64,000 nucleotides of DNA from RGDT01 sp964630925 (GCA_964630925.1 CAZVZK010000001.1:182840-246839), one strand, 5' to 3'. Shown: positions 17,402 through 27,683, counted from the stretch's first letter. Notes: generated by a model not told the origin, from the sequence alone. A program made the numbers and translations.

Positions 17402-18307
17402 TCATATGCCGGCCTGCTGACGGAACGTGTCGATGGTATCAGCGGTCGCGGCGAGGGTGATCCAACCCTGCAAGCGTTCCCTATCGGTGGTGCTTCGGAT
17501 CTTCTCGGCGAGATCCTCAGGGGGCTCCTGTTTCGTGCGGGCCCGGAGGAACAGCAGCAGCGAGGCCTGCTCGCCTTCAGCCCGGCTCTTTTCCATCACG
17601 GGTGACTTGACCATCTCCCAGCCCTCCAGCGCCTTCCGCCATGCGGCGGGGTCGGCACTCTTCTCGGCGAACACAAGGGTGTCGTACCCGAAATCCGCCC
17701 GCCACCGTTCATCCGCCACCTCACGGGCCAGCCCCAGGCTGCCGGCGATGACCGCCGGCTCGCTCCCGCCCTTCATCAGTGGCAGCCATGGCAACAAGGC
17801 CCGATCATACTCCCCCGAGCGGATCGCTTCCAACAGCAGTTCTGCCGACTCCATCGCCAGGTATCGCTCGGGCGCCTTCAGCCCGCAAACCATCTCGGGC
17901 TGGCCCGGCCACGTGTAGAACGCCGACGCCGGGATCGAGGCCGGCGTCCCCGTGAGGTTGACCACGACGGCCCCGAGCCGGTAGCGGCTGCCACGCTCCT
18001 CATCGGGCCATCGCTCATTGGAAATCGTGCCGAGGAAAACGAGCAGCCAGCCGAACATTTTTGGGTCAGGCTCCAACTGAAACTCCAGGGCCACCGCCCA
18101 CGGCGGGCCGATGTCCTTCAACGTCTCCAGCTCGAAGACCAGGTCGCCCGTCTGGTCGGGGTTGCCTGGGAACGCCAGCCTCCGCGTGTCCACCCAGCCG
18201 AGGCGGCGTGCCACGGCGTCGAAGCTCATGAAGAGCCAACCAAGGAAGGCATCCGGGGCCGCCTTCACCATCCGACGGCTCGCCTTGTCGTAGTCGTTCA
18301 CAGGCAT
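17402..18307 (-). CDS. PD-(D/E)XK nuclease-like protein (Rpn/PDDEXK family)
   Basis: 301 residues starting MPVNDYDKASRRMVKAAPDA. The region GDLVFELETLKD then WAVALEFQLEPDPKMFGWL has the D..ExQ arrangement of Rpn/PDDEXK-type putative transposase-nucleases. The C-terminal part is charged and helical, as usual in this group. The frame is open much further upstream, but that is the antisense shadow of the kinase gene; the ATG at 18307 begins the recognisable protein. It separates the kinase-like gene from epsI and looks like an insertion into the exopolysaccharide operon. Confidence 0.72.
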   Translation of the reverse strand: MPVNDYDKASRRMVKAAPDAFLGWLFMSFDAVARRLGWVDTRRLAFPGNPDQTGDLVFELETLKDIGPPWAVALEFQLEPDPKMFGWLLVFLGTISNERWPDEERGSRYRLGAVVVNLTGTPASIPASAFYTWPGQPEMVCGLKAPERYLAMESAELLLEAIRSGEYDRALLPWLPLMKGGSEPAVIAGSLGLAREVADERWRADFGYDTLVFAEKSADPAAWRKALEGWEMVKSPVMEKSRAEGEQASLLLFLRARTKQEPPEDLAEKIRSTTDRERLQGWITLAATADTIDTFRQQAGI

Positions 18308-18356
18308 GCCCCGGACCTTTCGCGGCGGCCTTCTGCTTGGATGTCGGCTCGGGTGG

Positions 18357-18380
18357 CCGGGGTCGGCTTTGAGACCCCGG
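18357..18380 (-). terminator. GC hairpin after the BY-kinase-like gene
   Basis: CCGGGGTC (18,357-18,364) pairs with GACCCCGG (18,373-18,380) around an 8-nt loop, in the 176-bp gap downstream of the kinase-like gene. No clear U tract follows on the minus strand, so it may be an RNA-processing or repeat hairpin rather than an intrinsic terminator. Confidence 0.35.
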
Positions 18381-18483
18381 CTCAGCCCCCTTGACAGGGA
18401 TCGACGTTCAACCGGGCGTCCTGCCGGGGTCGCCGGAGCCCGACCCCGGCCACACAAACCCCGACGCCGGCCCCTCCTACCGA

Positions 18484-20778
18484 TCAGGCCATCGCTGCCA
18501 CGGGCGGCGCGGTCAGGGCGTCCTCGGGGTCGGCGGCGCTCACCACCGCCCCCATCAGACGGATGCCCACGCCCGCGAGCTGCTGCTGAGCCGCGTACAC
18601 CCGCGGCATCTGGCTCACGTCGCTCAGCACGCTCAGCAGGACGGCGTCGGCCTGCCGCCCGATCAGCAGCGCGTCGGCCGCCTCCAGCACCGGGTGGCTG
18701 TCGATCAGGATGAAGTCGAACTCCTCGGCCAGCTTGTCGAACATGGCCTCCAGGCCGCCGCGAGCCAGCGCCGCCAGCACCTCGCGGTCCCACTGCCCCG
18801 CCGGCATCACCGACAGATTCTCCAGCGGCGTGTCCTGGATCGCCTCCAGCAGCTCGATCTCGCCCAGCAGCGCCTCGCTGAACCCCGGCTGCTCCGGGAT
18901 CTCGAAGAGCTGATGCACGGAGGGCCGCCGCAGGTCGCCGTCCAGCAGCAGCGTCTTGCGGCCCGCACGCGCCAGGCTGCTCGCCAGCCCCGCCGCCAGC
19001 GTCGTCTTGCCCTCGCCCGCCGTGGCGCTCGTCACCATCACCACGCGCGTCGATTTCGTGTCGGCCTCGTGCAAGAGCCGCGTGCGGATGGCGTCGATGG
19101 ACTCCATCGCCGGCGTGCCCTCCATCGCGCACCCGCCGTCGGGGCCGACGAGGTGGCGCTCCAGTCCGGCCTGGCGCGGCACCGCGCCGACGACGCGGAT
19201 GCCCAGGCCGCGGCTGATCTCGCCCGCGTTGCGCACGCGCTGCTTGCGGCACTCCAGCCACGCCAGCCCGCCGCAGACGGCGAAGAAGACGGCGAACGGG
19301 GCCACCAGCGTCGCCAGGAGCTGCTTCTTGGTGTCGGCCTTCATCAGCTCGGCGGTGTCGCCGAAGCGCGTGATGCGCTGGGCCGCCTGGATCTCCAGCT
19401 TCTCCATCGTCAGCCGCGAGTAGATGCCGGCGATCTGCTCGTCCTCGCGCTTGATCTCGCCGGCCAGCCGCTCGTAGTCCTTGCCCAGCTTCGGGGCACC
19501 GCTGAGGGCCTCGTGGAGGGCCTTGATCTGCTTCTCGATCTCCTCGGCCGCGCCCTTGAGGCCGTCGATCTGCCGGCTCAGGTGCGCCCGGTAGATGGCG
19601 GGGTCCTCGCGCTCCAACGTGGCCGGGCCTGAGGCCCGGGCCGCCGGCAGGCCCTCGCGGGCCTCCTTCACCTTGGCGGCCACCTCGGTGCGGCGCTCGG
19701 CGAGCTGCTTCTTGTAGACCTCCACCTGCTCGAGGGCGGTGCGGAACGGGTAGTAGTCGTAGCGGAAGCCCTTGCGGTCGTACTCGTCGGCGACCTCCTC
19801 GGCCCGCGCCAGCTTCGCCTGGATCGTCTTCGCCTTGGTGTCGCCGTTCATCTCGCGGTCGATCAGCAGCTCCAGCTCCGCCGCCGCCGGCTCCTTCGTG
19901 TCGTCCTTGGGCGCGGGGCCCTTCTTGCCCTTCTCGCGGCGGGCCTTGTCGGCCTCGATGCGGGCGTCCAGCAGGGCCAGGGCGTCGGCCGCCTTGAGCT
20001 TCTCCAGGTTGACCGTGTTGAGCTGCTGCCGCAGGTGCGGCAGCTCGTTCATGATCTCCAGCCGGCGCATGGCCCACATCTCGGGGTCCATCTCCTTGGC
20101 CGAGGTGACGAGGGACTTCAGGTTGTCCTTCTTGCGCTCGACGCTGGCCACCGTCTGGTTGTAGAGGTTCTCGAGCTGCGTCACCTTGTGGCGGCGCAGG
20201 GCCTGCTTGTCCGCGAGGATGCCGCTCGTCGGGTCGAAGTACGCCGCCGTGACGGCGTTGGCGATGACCTTCGCCTGCTCGGGGTCGGCCCCGGAGTACA
20301 GGATGGTCACCAGCTCCGAATTCTCCTTGAACTCGACCTTCAGGCCGTCCTCGATGAGCTGGCCCGGGTCGACGTACTGGTGCTCCAGGCCCAGCCTCCG
20401 CACCTCGTCGCGCTTCAACGCCTGGTTGATGTTCTTCTTACTGCCGATCTGGGCCGCGGTGGTCTGGAGGAACGTCTTGAAATCGGCGGGCGGGGTGACG
20501 GTGCCCCAGATCTTCGGGTCGAAGAACCCGACGGCGATCTTGGTGTACGCCGTCGCCTGCGGCGCCAGGCCGTACCACGCCGCCACGCCGGCCAGGGCGG
20601 CCAGCGTGCCGCCGAGCAGGACGGCGGCGACCCACCGGCGGCGCAGGGCGCCGAGCAGCGCCCACATGTCGGGGGCGGCCGACAGGCCCGGCGGGTCGGC
20701 GGAGGGCATCGGAGGCTGCTGCGGGGCGTGGCGTCCGGCGGTGGCGGGGTCGGAGTAGCCCGCGTCGTGCGGCATCAT
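18484..20778 (-). CDS. Wzz/BY-kinase-like polysaccharide co-polymerase ATPase
   Basis: 764 residues. There are two membrane segments (about 49-70 and 487-508) flanking a long periplasmic region with strong coiled-coil character (about 195-460), then a cytoplasmic P-loop domain. That domain has Walker A (ATAGEGKTT, K591), Walker A' (LLLDGDLRRPS, about 610-620) and Walker B (FILIDSHP, about 689-696). This is the architecture of Wzc/BY-kinases that control chain length and export. The C-terminus has no tyrosine cluster, so autophosphorylation of the usual kind is doubtful. It begins with two consecutive ATGs (20778, 20775) 52 bp after the exosortase gene. Confidence 0.88.
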   Translation of the reverse strand: MMPHDAGYSDPATAGRHAPQQPPMPSADPPGLSAAPDMWALLGALRRRWVAAVLLGGTLAALAGVAAWYGLAPQATAYTKIAVGFFDPKIWGTVTPPADFKTFLQTTAAQIGSKKNINQALKRDEVRRLGLEHQYVDPGQLIEDGLKVEFKENSELVTILYSGADPEQAKVIANAVTAAYFDPTSGILADKQALRRHKVTQLENLYNQTVASVERKKDNLKSLVTSAKEMDPEMWAMRRLEIMNELPHLRQQLNTVNLEKLKAADALALLDARIEADKARREKGKKGPAPKDDTKEPAAAELELLIDREMNGDTKAKTIQAKLARAEEVADEYDRKGFRYDYYPFRTALEQVEVYKKQLAERRTEVAAKVKEAREGLPAARASGPATLEREDPAIYRAHLSRQIDGLKGAAEEIEKQIKALHEALSGAPKLGKDYERLAGEIKREDEQIAGIYSRLTMEKLEIQAAQRITRFGDTAELMKADTKKQLLATLVAPFAVFFAVCGGLAWLECRKQRVRNAGEISRGLGIRVVGAVPRQAGLERHLVGPDGGCAMEGTPAMESIDAIRTRLLHEADTKSTRVVMVTSATAGEGKTTLAAGLASSLARAGRKTLLLDGDLRRPSVHQLFEIPEQPGFSEALLGEIELLEAIQDTPLENLSVMPAGQWDREVLAALARGGLEAMFDKLAEEFDFILIDSHPVLEAADALLIGRQADAVLLSVLSDVSQMPRVYAAQQQLAGVGIRLMGAVVSAADPEDALTAPPVAAMA

Positions 20779-20829
20779 CAGCGGATCTCCCTATCCACGG
20801 GTGAGGTTCAGGTTGCGTTCGGGGACGGC

Positions 20830-21813
20830 TCAGGCGCCGGCGAGGCCCTCGGCGGCGTCGGGGCGGCCCTTCAGGCGGGCACGCGGCGGACGCGGGGCGG
20901 CGGGCGTCTGCGGCGTGCGCGGCTTGCGTGGCGGGGCGGCGGGCCTCGGCTGCGCCTCGGGCGGCGTGTCGATGAACAGCGCCTGGAGGATGGCCAGCTC
21001 GGCCCACAGCATGCCCAGCGCCAGCGGCATCATGAGCCAGCCGGCCACGTCGTGGAAGAAGTGCTTGGCCGACTCGCCGAAGCCCATCTCGTACAGGACG
21101 CCGGTCACGGTGATGCGGATGATGTTCGCGAAGAGGGCGATGGGGATGGCGCTGGCGAAGATGATGCACTTGTCGATCCAGTGCCGCTCGATGATCAGCA
21201 CCACCGCCGTCGAGAGGGCGAAGAAGACGACGAGCATGCGAAGCCCGCTGCACGCCTCCACGATGCCGATGGCGTTGTCGTTGAGGAGGATCGTGGTGCC
21301 CTCGGCCAGCGCCGGCAGGCCGAACGCCTGCATGACGAACGTGCTGCTCACGGTGGCGAGCTGCTGGAGCGGCCCGCTCATGGACACGGCGACGCGGTGC
21401 GGCAGCGGGATCATGAACGCGAGGAACAGCACCGCCGGCCACGACCACTTCCAGCCGGCCCACCCGCCGAAGAGGACGGCGAGGCCGGCGACGCACGGCA
21501 CGAACGAAACCTCCTCGACCCAGATGTGGCCGGAGTAGGTGCCGCCCAGCCGCATGGCGACGCCGACGGCGAGGGCGGCCAGGCCCCAGGCGCTGGGGCG
21601 GACGTTCTCGACATCCAGCTTGGCGCGCCGGGCCCACAGGAGGAAGGCGGCGAAGACGGGGACGAGGAAGCCGTGCGAGTACTGCGGGTTGGTGTTCCAG
21701 GCCTGATACCAGCCGGCGATGGTGGGTGCGAAGGCCCACAGCAGGCAGGCGAACGCGATGGCGAAGGGCGCGAAGGCGCGGGGGTTGATGGCGGGTGCGG
21801 GGGTGCTGCTCAT
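20830..21813 (-). CDS. Exosortase
   Basis: 327-residue polytopic membrane protein (about 8 segments). The transpeptidase triad expected for exosortases is visible: Cys188 in VEACSGLR, Arg233 in NIIRITVTG and His254 in FHDVAGW. The C-terminal 50 residues are a Pro/Arg-rich cytoplasmic tail. Exosortases cleave and re-anchor proteins bearing a PEP-CTERM-like tail. ATG 21813 has GGAGAGG 6 nt upstream. The ATG at 21840 would lie almost on the transcription start of the promoter at 21,852-21,881. First gene of the exopolysaccharide operon; EpsI is a separate gene. Confidence 0.92.
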   Translation of the reverse strand: MSSTPAPAINPRAFAPFAIAFACLLWAFAPTIAGWYQAWNTNPQYSHGFLVPVFAAFLLWARRAKLDVENVRPSAWGLAALAVGVAMRLGGTYSGHIWVEEVSFVPCVAGLAVLFGGWAGWKWSWPAVLFLAFMIPLPHRVAVSMSGPLQQLATVSSTFVMQAFGLPALAEGTTILLNDNAIGIVEACSGLRMLVVFFALSTAVVLIIERHWIDKCIIFASAIPIALFANIIRITVTGVLYEMGFGESAKHFFHDVAGWLMMPLALGMLWAELAILQALFIDTPPEAQPRPAAPPRKPRTPQTPAAPRPPRARLKGRPDAAEGLAGA

Positions 21814-21851
21814 GGCGTCCTCTCCGGCGGGGCGTGACATCGGGAAGGCGG

Positions 21852-21881
21852 ATGATACAGCCGGCGTCTCGGCGGAATCAA
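21852..21881 (-). promoter_or_regulatory. Sigma-70-type promoter of the exosortase/exopolysaccharide operon
   Basis: Read on the minus strand, TTGATT (21,881-21,876) and TATCAT (21,857-21,852) are separated by 18 bp. Transcription would begin near 21,845, about 30 nt before the preferred exosortase start at 21813. No other comparable promoter was seen inside the locus, though internal ones cannot be excluded. Confidence 0.6.
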
Positions 21882-21915
21882 GGCGAGGTCAGGCGGGCCC
21901 GGGCCTGTCCCGCCC

Positions 21916-22893
21916 TCACCGTGCGCGGGGGGCGTCGAGGAAGGCCTTCACCACGGCCTTCCAGCCGGCCTCGTCCTTCGACACGTACGACTCGTGCCCG
22001 ATGCCCGCGAAGAGGTGATACCGTGCCTCGCCGCCCAGCGCGTCGCGGATGGCCTCCGCGTCGCGGACCGCGACGCGTGCGTCCCTGTCCCCCTGGAGCA
22101 GACGGACCGGGCAGGTGACGGCGCGGGCGTAGTCCACCGGGTTGTGGGCGAAGCCGTCCAGCCCGTGCTGGGCCCCGGCCCAGTAGACCACCAGCCGGGC
22201 CAGGGGGAAGGCCGGCAGGCCCGCCGCCTTGAACCGCACCCCGACCGCCGTCTCCATCCTGTCATACGGGCACTCCAGCACCGCCGCGTCGGCGTGCGCC
22301 ACCCCGCGTGCCAGGGCGCGGAGCGCCGCCACGGCGCCCATCGAGTGCCCGAAGAGGACGATCCGCTTCCCCGGCCAACGGGTGCGGGCGTACGTCACCG
22401 CCGCCGCCACGTCGTCCGCCTCGTGGTAGCCGAACGTCGTGACGTCGCCCGCCGAGCCCCCGGACCCGCGGAAATCGACGAGCAGGCAATCGAGGCCGAG
22501 CGCGTTCCAGGCGCGGGCCTCGGGGACCATCTGGGCCTTGCACCGCGTGTAGCCGTGGAACACCAGCGCGGCCGCGTCCGACCCCGGCCTGGGGAAGTGC
22601 CACGCCTCCAGACGCCCCGCACCGCCCTGGAATGTGACCGTCTCGCCCCCCGCCTTCCCGTCTGGCCGTTCCGGGCCGGAGGGCCTCGCGATGCGTGGGC
22701 CGGCCACCAGGAGCCAGGCCTTCTCGGCGGCGGACAGGGTCTCGGGGCCGCGCCACGCCCCGTCACCCGGAGGCCGGAAGTGGGTCATCCCGCGCGCCTG
22801 CATGTACGCCATCCCGTTGAGGGCGAGGAAGGCGGCGAGCAGGCCGAGGCAGGCCACCTTGACGCGGAGGTACCAACGGCGTGGGCCGGTCAT
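21916..22893 (-). CDS. Membrane-anchored alpha/beta hydrolase
   Basis: 325 residues. An N-terminal membrane segment (VKVACLGLLAAFLALNGMAY, about 11-30) anchors an alpha/beta-hydrolase domain. The oxyanion and catalytic motifs are ALVFHGYTRCK, the nucleophile elbow GHSMGA, acid QGDRDARV and histidine GIGHESYV. The closest general type is the BEM46/YqkD-like serine hydrolases; the substrate is unknown. The longer frame is rejected because its first 57 residues are low complexity. It is the last gene after rpoN, 145 bp downstream. Confidence 0.8.
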   Translation of the reverse strand: MTGPRRWYLRVKVACLGLLAAFLALNGMAYMQARGMTHFRPPGDGAWRGPETLSAAEKAWLLVAGPRIARPSGPERPDGKAGGETVTFQGGAGRLEAWHFPRPGSDAAALVFHGYTRCKAQMVPEARAWNALGLDCLLVDFRGSGGSAGDVTTFGYHEADDVAAAVTYARTRWPGKRIVLFGHSMGAVAALRALARGVAHADAAVLECPYDRMETAVGVRFKAAGLPAFPLARLVVYWAGAQHGLDGFAHNPVDYARAVTCPVRLLQGDRDARVAVRDAEAIRDALGGEARYHLFAGIGHESYVSKDEAGWKAVVKAFLDAPRAR

Positions 22894-23038
22894 GGGATCC
22901 TCGCGGCATCGGCTCGGGAGCATGATGAGTGCCCATAATACCCGCCGCGCACCCGCCGTCAAGCCGCCGCCCGCGCCGGCGCTCTGGCGCTTCGGGCTGC
23001 GACGCCCCCAAGGCGGCCGTTTCCGGGGTCTCGCTCTC

Positions 23039-24718
23039 TCACGTCTCCCACTCCTTGCGCTCACGCGAAGAGGGGATGTGCGCGAGCTGCCGGTACTTCG
23101 TGATCGTCCGGCGCTTCACGGGATAACCGAGGGAGTTCATCCGGTCCACGAGGTCCTCGTCCGACAGCGGGTTCTGCTTGTCCTCGGCGGCGATGATCTC
23201 CAGCAGCTTCTGCTTCATCACCTCGTAGGCGACCTCCTCGCCGCTCGCCATCTTCCCGCCACCGCCGAAGAACCGCTTCAGAGGGAAGATGCCGCGGGGC
23301 GTCTGCACCCACTTGTCATCGACGGCCCGGCTCACGGTCGTGACGTGCACGCCCACCTGGTCGGCGATCTGCTGCATCTTCAGCGGCTGGATGTGCTCCG
23401 GCCCCTGCTCCAGAAACGCCTTCTGGTGCTCGATGATGGCCGAGGTCACCTTCTTCAGCGTGTTGCGCCGCTGCTCGATGGACTCCTGCAGCCACGTCGC
23501 CGACTGGAGCTTCTTGCGCAAGAATTCGCACATCTTCTCCTTCTCGGTCGGCTCCTTCTTCTCCTCCGTCTCGTCCTTCACGGGCTCGTGGTGGCCCGCC
23601 TCCTTGGCCGTCTTCTCCTTCAGCGCCTTCTCGCGGCTACGCTCCTTGGCCAGCTCCTTGGCGATCTCCTTGTACAGCTCGACGTAGCGCTGCGAGATGT
23701 AGATGTTCGGCAGCCAGTCGTCGAGGAGCTTGATCTCGTAGCCGCCCTCCTCGGCGCGCTCGACCTGGATGTCCGGGACGACGTAGGGGATGCTCTCCTC
23801 CACGAAGCCCGCCCCCGGCTTGGGGTTCAGGTGCCGCACCGTCTCGATCGCCTCCTTGATCGTGTGGATGTCGGCCCCCGTCGCCTTCTCGATGGCCGGG
23901 AGGCGGTTGTGCGGGATGTCCTCCAGGTGGTCCATGATCAGCTTGCGGACCAGCTCGCGGTTCGGCATGTCCGGCGTGAGCTGCAGCAGCAGGCACTCCG
24001 TCAGGTCACGCGCGCCCACGCCCGGCGGGTCGAGGTCCTGCACGATGGCCAGGGCCTCCTCGGCCTCGTCCACCGTGGCCGGCTCGCCGAAGCCCGCAGC
24101 GATCTCCTCGATGGTCGGCACCCGGCGGCGGAGCGGCCGAGAGGGCTTGTACGCCTTCTCTCCCATCATCTTCAGGAACTCAGGGTCCGTCTCGTCGATG
24201 ACGCTCAGATACCCCGCGTCGTCGATGTGCGAGATGACGTGCCGCACCAGCCGCTTCTGCCTCTCCGGCAATTCCAGGTAGCCGAGCTGCTCGGTGAGGT
24301 AGTCCTGCAACGACTCGGGACGCGACGCCATGTTCTGCATCGCGTCGTGCTTGCGGTCGAACGCCTCATCGATGCCGTTGCGCGAGGGGCGGTGCTCCTC
24401 GTTGAAGGCGTCGCCGTAATCGCGGCTGAGGGCGTCGAGGCGGTCGAAGTCCATCTCGCCGCCCTCGGCGTCGACGACCAGCTCCTTCTTGCCGGGGTCG
24501 ATGTCGTCCGGCGGCGGGGCCTCGTCCGGGGCGTCCACGTCGATGACCGGCGCGGAGGTCGCATCGAGGTCGATGACGGGGTTCTCGTCCATCTCCTGCT
24601 GGACACGGTCCTGCAGGTCCATGACGTTCATCTGAAGGATCTCCATGGATTGGAACATCCGCGGAGACATCTTCAGCTCGGGCCGCATCACCATGCCTTG
24701 CGAGATGTCCATTCGCAT
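23039..24718 (-). CDS. rpoN: RNA polymerase sigma-54 factor
   Basis: 559 residues. The activator-interacting region I is at the N-terminus (MRPELKMSPRMFQSMEILQM, up to QQEMDENP), followed by an acidic linker, the core-binding domain (SLQDYLTEQLGYLELPERQ), a helix-turn-helix (MQQIADQVGVHVTTVSRAV) and the RpoN box VKRRTITKYRQ near residue 540. A highly charged insertion (about 360-395, Lys/Glu-rich) makes it longer than the usual 430-500 residues. GAGGGA precedes ATG 24718. It sits 32 bp downstream of recR in a dnaX-ybaB-recR-rpoN order. No sigma-54 activator is in the window. Confidence 0.95.
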   Translation of the reverse strand: MRMDISQGMVMRPELKMSPRMFQSMEILQMNVMDLQDRVQQEMDENPVIDLDATSAPVIDVDAPDEAPPPDDIDPGKKELVVDAEGGEMDFDRLDALSRDYGDAFNEEHRPSRNGIDEAFDRKHDAMQNMASRPESLQDYLTEQLGYLELPERQKRLVRHVISHIDDAGYLSVIDETDPEFLKMMGEKAYKPSRPLRRRVPTIEEIAAGFGEPATVDEAEEALAIVQDLDPPGVGARDLTECLLLQLTPDMPNRELVRKLIMDHLEDIPHNRLPAIEKATGADIHTIKEAIETVRHLNPKPGAGFVEESIPYVVPDIQVERAEEGGYEIKLLDDWLPNIYISQRYVELYKEIAKELAKERSREKALKEKTAKEAGHHEPVKDETEEKKEPTEKEKMCEFLRKKLQSATWLQESIEQRRNTLKKVTSAIIEHQKAFLEQGPEHIQPLKMQQIADQVGVHVTTVSRAVDDKWVQTPRGIFPLKRFFGGGGKMASGEEVAYEVMKQKLLEIIAAEDKQNPLSDEDLVDRMNSLGYPVKRRTITKYRQLAHIPSSRERKEWET

Positions 24719-24750
24719 TCTGGTCCCTCCGATCCCGCACGGCGAAGCCC

Positions 24751-25353
24751 CTAGAAACCACGGCGGCCGTCGAGCGCGTCCGTCAGCATTTGACTGTTGG
24801 CAAATTCCAGCCCCGAACCTGACGGCAAACCCCGTGCCAGCCGTGTAATTTTTACACCCGACGGCCCAAGAAGGCTCGAAATATACAGCGCCGTCCCGTC
24901 GCCCTCCGTCGTGGGGTTGGTGGCCATGATGACCTCCGCCACCCCGCCGGCCCGCACGCGAGCGGCCAGCGCATCGATGGTTAGCTGCTCCGGGCCGACG
25001 CCGTCGAGCGGCGACAGACGCCCGTGGAGGACATGATACAGCCCCCGATACGAGCCGGAGCGTTCGATGGCGGCCATGTCGCGCGGCTGCTCAACGACGC
25101 ACACCAGCGAGGCGTCGCGCCGCGAATCGCGGCACATCTCGCAGACCTCGTGCTCCGTCGGCCCCTGGCAGCGCGAGCAGCGCCGCACCTGCTCCTTGAT
25201 GGCGCGGACGGCGTCGGACAGCGCGATCACGTCGGGCCTGGAAGCGGCGAGCAAGTGATGGGCGAGGCGCTCGGCCGTCTTCGGGCCGATCCCCGGAAGC
25301 TTGCCCAGCTCGGCGATCAGCCGGGCCATCACCCCTACCGGCTGGTCGTTCAC
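24751..25353 (-). CDS. recR: Recombination mediator RecR
   Basis: 200 residues, normal length. The N-terminal helix-hairpin-helix (LGKLPGIGPKTAERLAHHLL), the four-cysteine zinc finger (CSRCQGPTEHEVCEMC, about 59-74) and the Toprim domain (LVCVVEQPRDMAAIE, later MATNPTTEGDGTALYI) are all present. RecR acts with RecO in loading RecA at single-strand gaps. It lies 7 nt after ybaB. Confidence 0.97.
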   Translation of the reverse strand: MNDQPVGVMARLIAELGKLPGIGPKTAERLAHHLLAASRPDVIALSDAVRAIKEQVRRCSRCQGPTEHEVCEMCRDSRRDASLVCVVEQPRDMAAIERSGSYRGLYHVLHGRLSPLDGVGPEQLTIDALAARVRAGGVAEVIMATNPTTEGDGTALYISSLLGPSGVKITRLARGLPSGSGLEFANSQMLTDALDGRRGF

Positions 25354-25360
25354 GTCTTCG

Positions 25361-25711
25361 TCACCCCACTCCGGGTATCTTCATCCCCGCCGGCAGGCCG
25401 AGGGACGCCCCCATGCGGGCCGTCTCCACGCCGACCGCCTCGCGGGCCTTGTTCAGGGCCTGATTGACCGCGCCACGCACGAGATCCTCGAGCATCTCGC
25501 GGTCCGCCGTCTTCATCGCGTCCTCGCTGATCGTCAGCGCCGTCAGCTCGAGCTTGCCGTTGACCCGCGCCTTGACCATGCCGGCGCCCGCGTCGCCCTC
25601 GGCCACGATCTGGCCGAGGTTGGCCTGCATCCTGGCCATCTCCTCCTGGATCTTGGGGAGGTTGCGCATCAGGCCGGCCATCTGGCTCATGTTGCGGAAG
25701 AACTCGAACAT
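25361..25711 (-). CDS. YbaB/EbfC family nucleoid-associated protein
   Basis: 116 residues. It starts MFEFFRNMSQMAGLMRNLPK, contains KIQEEMARMQANLGQ and a beta core (GMVKARVNGKLELTALTISE), and ends with a helix EDLVRGAVNQALNKAREA, the fold of the YbaB DNA-binding dimers. Family members bind DNA and coat the nucleoid. The gene starts 3 nt after dnaX, the near-universal dnaX-ybaB-recR arrangement. Confidence 0.93.
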   Translation of the reverse strand: MFEFFRNMSQMAGLMRNLPKIQEEMARMQANLGQIVAEGDAGAGMVKARVNGKLELTALTISEDAMKTADREMLEDLVRGAVNQALNKAREAVGVETARMGASLGLPAGMKIPGVG

Positions 25712-25714
25712 GGC

Positions 25715-27421
<1,707 letters not shown>

Positions 27422-27453
27422 GATCCCCGGCTGCAGTTTGAGGGTCGGCATCC

Positions 27454-27512
27454 CGTAGGGCAGGCTGCCAGCCTGCCGGCCCAACGCCGGCAGGCTGGCA
27501 GCCTGCCCTACG
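27454..27512. repeat. Perfect 27-bp inverted repeat, GTAG-headed REP pair
   Basis: Arms 27,454-27,480 and 27,486-27,512 are exact reverse complements around CCAAC. Each arm contains GTAG followed by the palindrome GGCAGGCT-GCC-AGCCTGCC. It lies between the SRP RNA gene and dnaX, and could be a processing or stability hairpin at the RNA's 3' side. Confidence 0.85.
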
Positions 27513-27524
27513 CCGATCACGCCC

Positions 27525-27651
27525 CCGCGGCGTGGTGCCGAGAGAGGCACTCCACTCCACTCGGTCCGTTGCTTATGGCTGCTCCCGTCAAGGCCTGACC
27601 AGGTTCGCAACTTTCCTCTGGGTGGGACCCCTCCCGGCACCTCGCCGCGGG
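27525..27651 (-). ncRNA. ffs: Signal recognition particle RNA (bacterial small type)
   Basis: On the minus strand the conserved domain IV is seen as GGTCAGGCC, a short loop TTGAC, then GGGAGCAGCC, which binds Ffh. The ends pair well: GCGGCGAGGTGCCG near the 5' end against CGGCACCACGCCGC near the 3' end. The apical loop differs from the common GGAA tetraloop. Location next to dnaX is usual for this gene. Ends are approximate (about 127 nt). Confidence 0.85.
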
Positions 27652-27659
27652 CGGCGGCG

Positions 27660-27679
27660 CCACGGCCCTGAGGCCGTGG
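27660..27679 (-). terminator. Hairpin between the cyclophilin gene and the SRP RNA
   Basis: CCACGGCC (27,660-27,667) pairs perfectly with GGCCGTGG (27,672-27,679) around CTGA, 4 bp after the stop codon of the cyclophilin gene. No U tract follows, so termination efficiency is uncertain. Confidence 0.45.
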
Positions 27680-27683
27680 TGTG

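Noticed and set aside
18308..20077. Upstream extension of the PD-(D/E)XK frame, about 590 codons
   Set aside because: It overlaps the Wzz/BY-kinase-like gene on the same strand in another frame and has shadow composition; the real protein starts at 18307.
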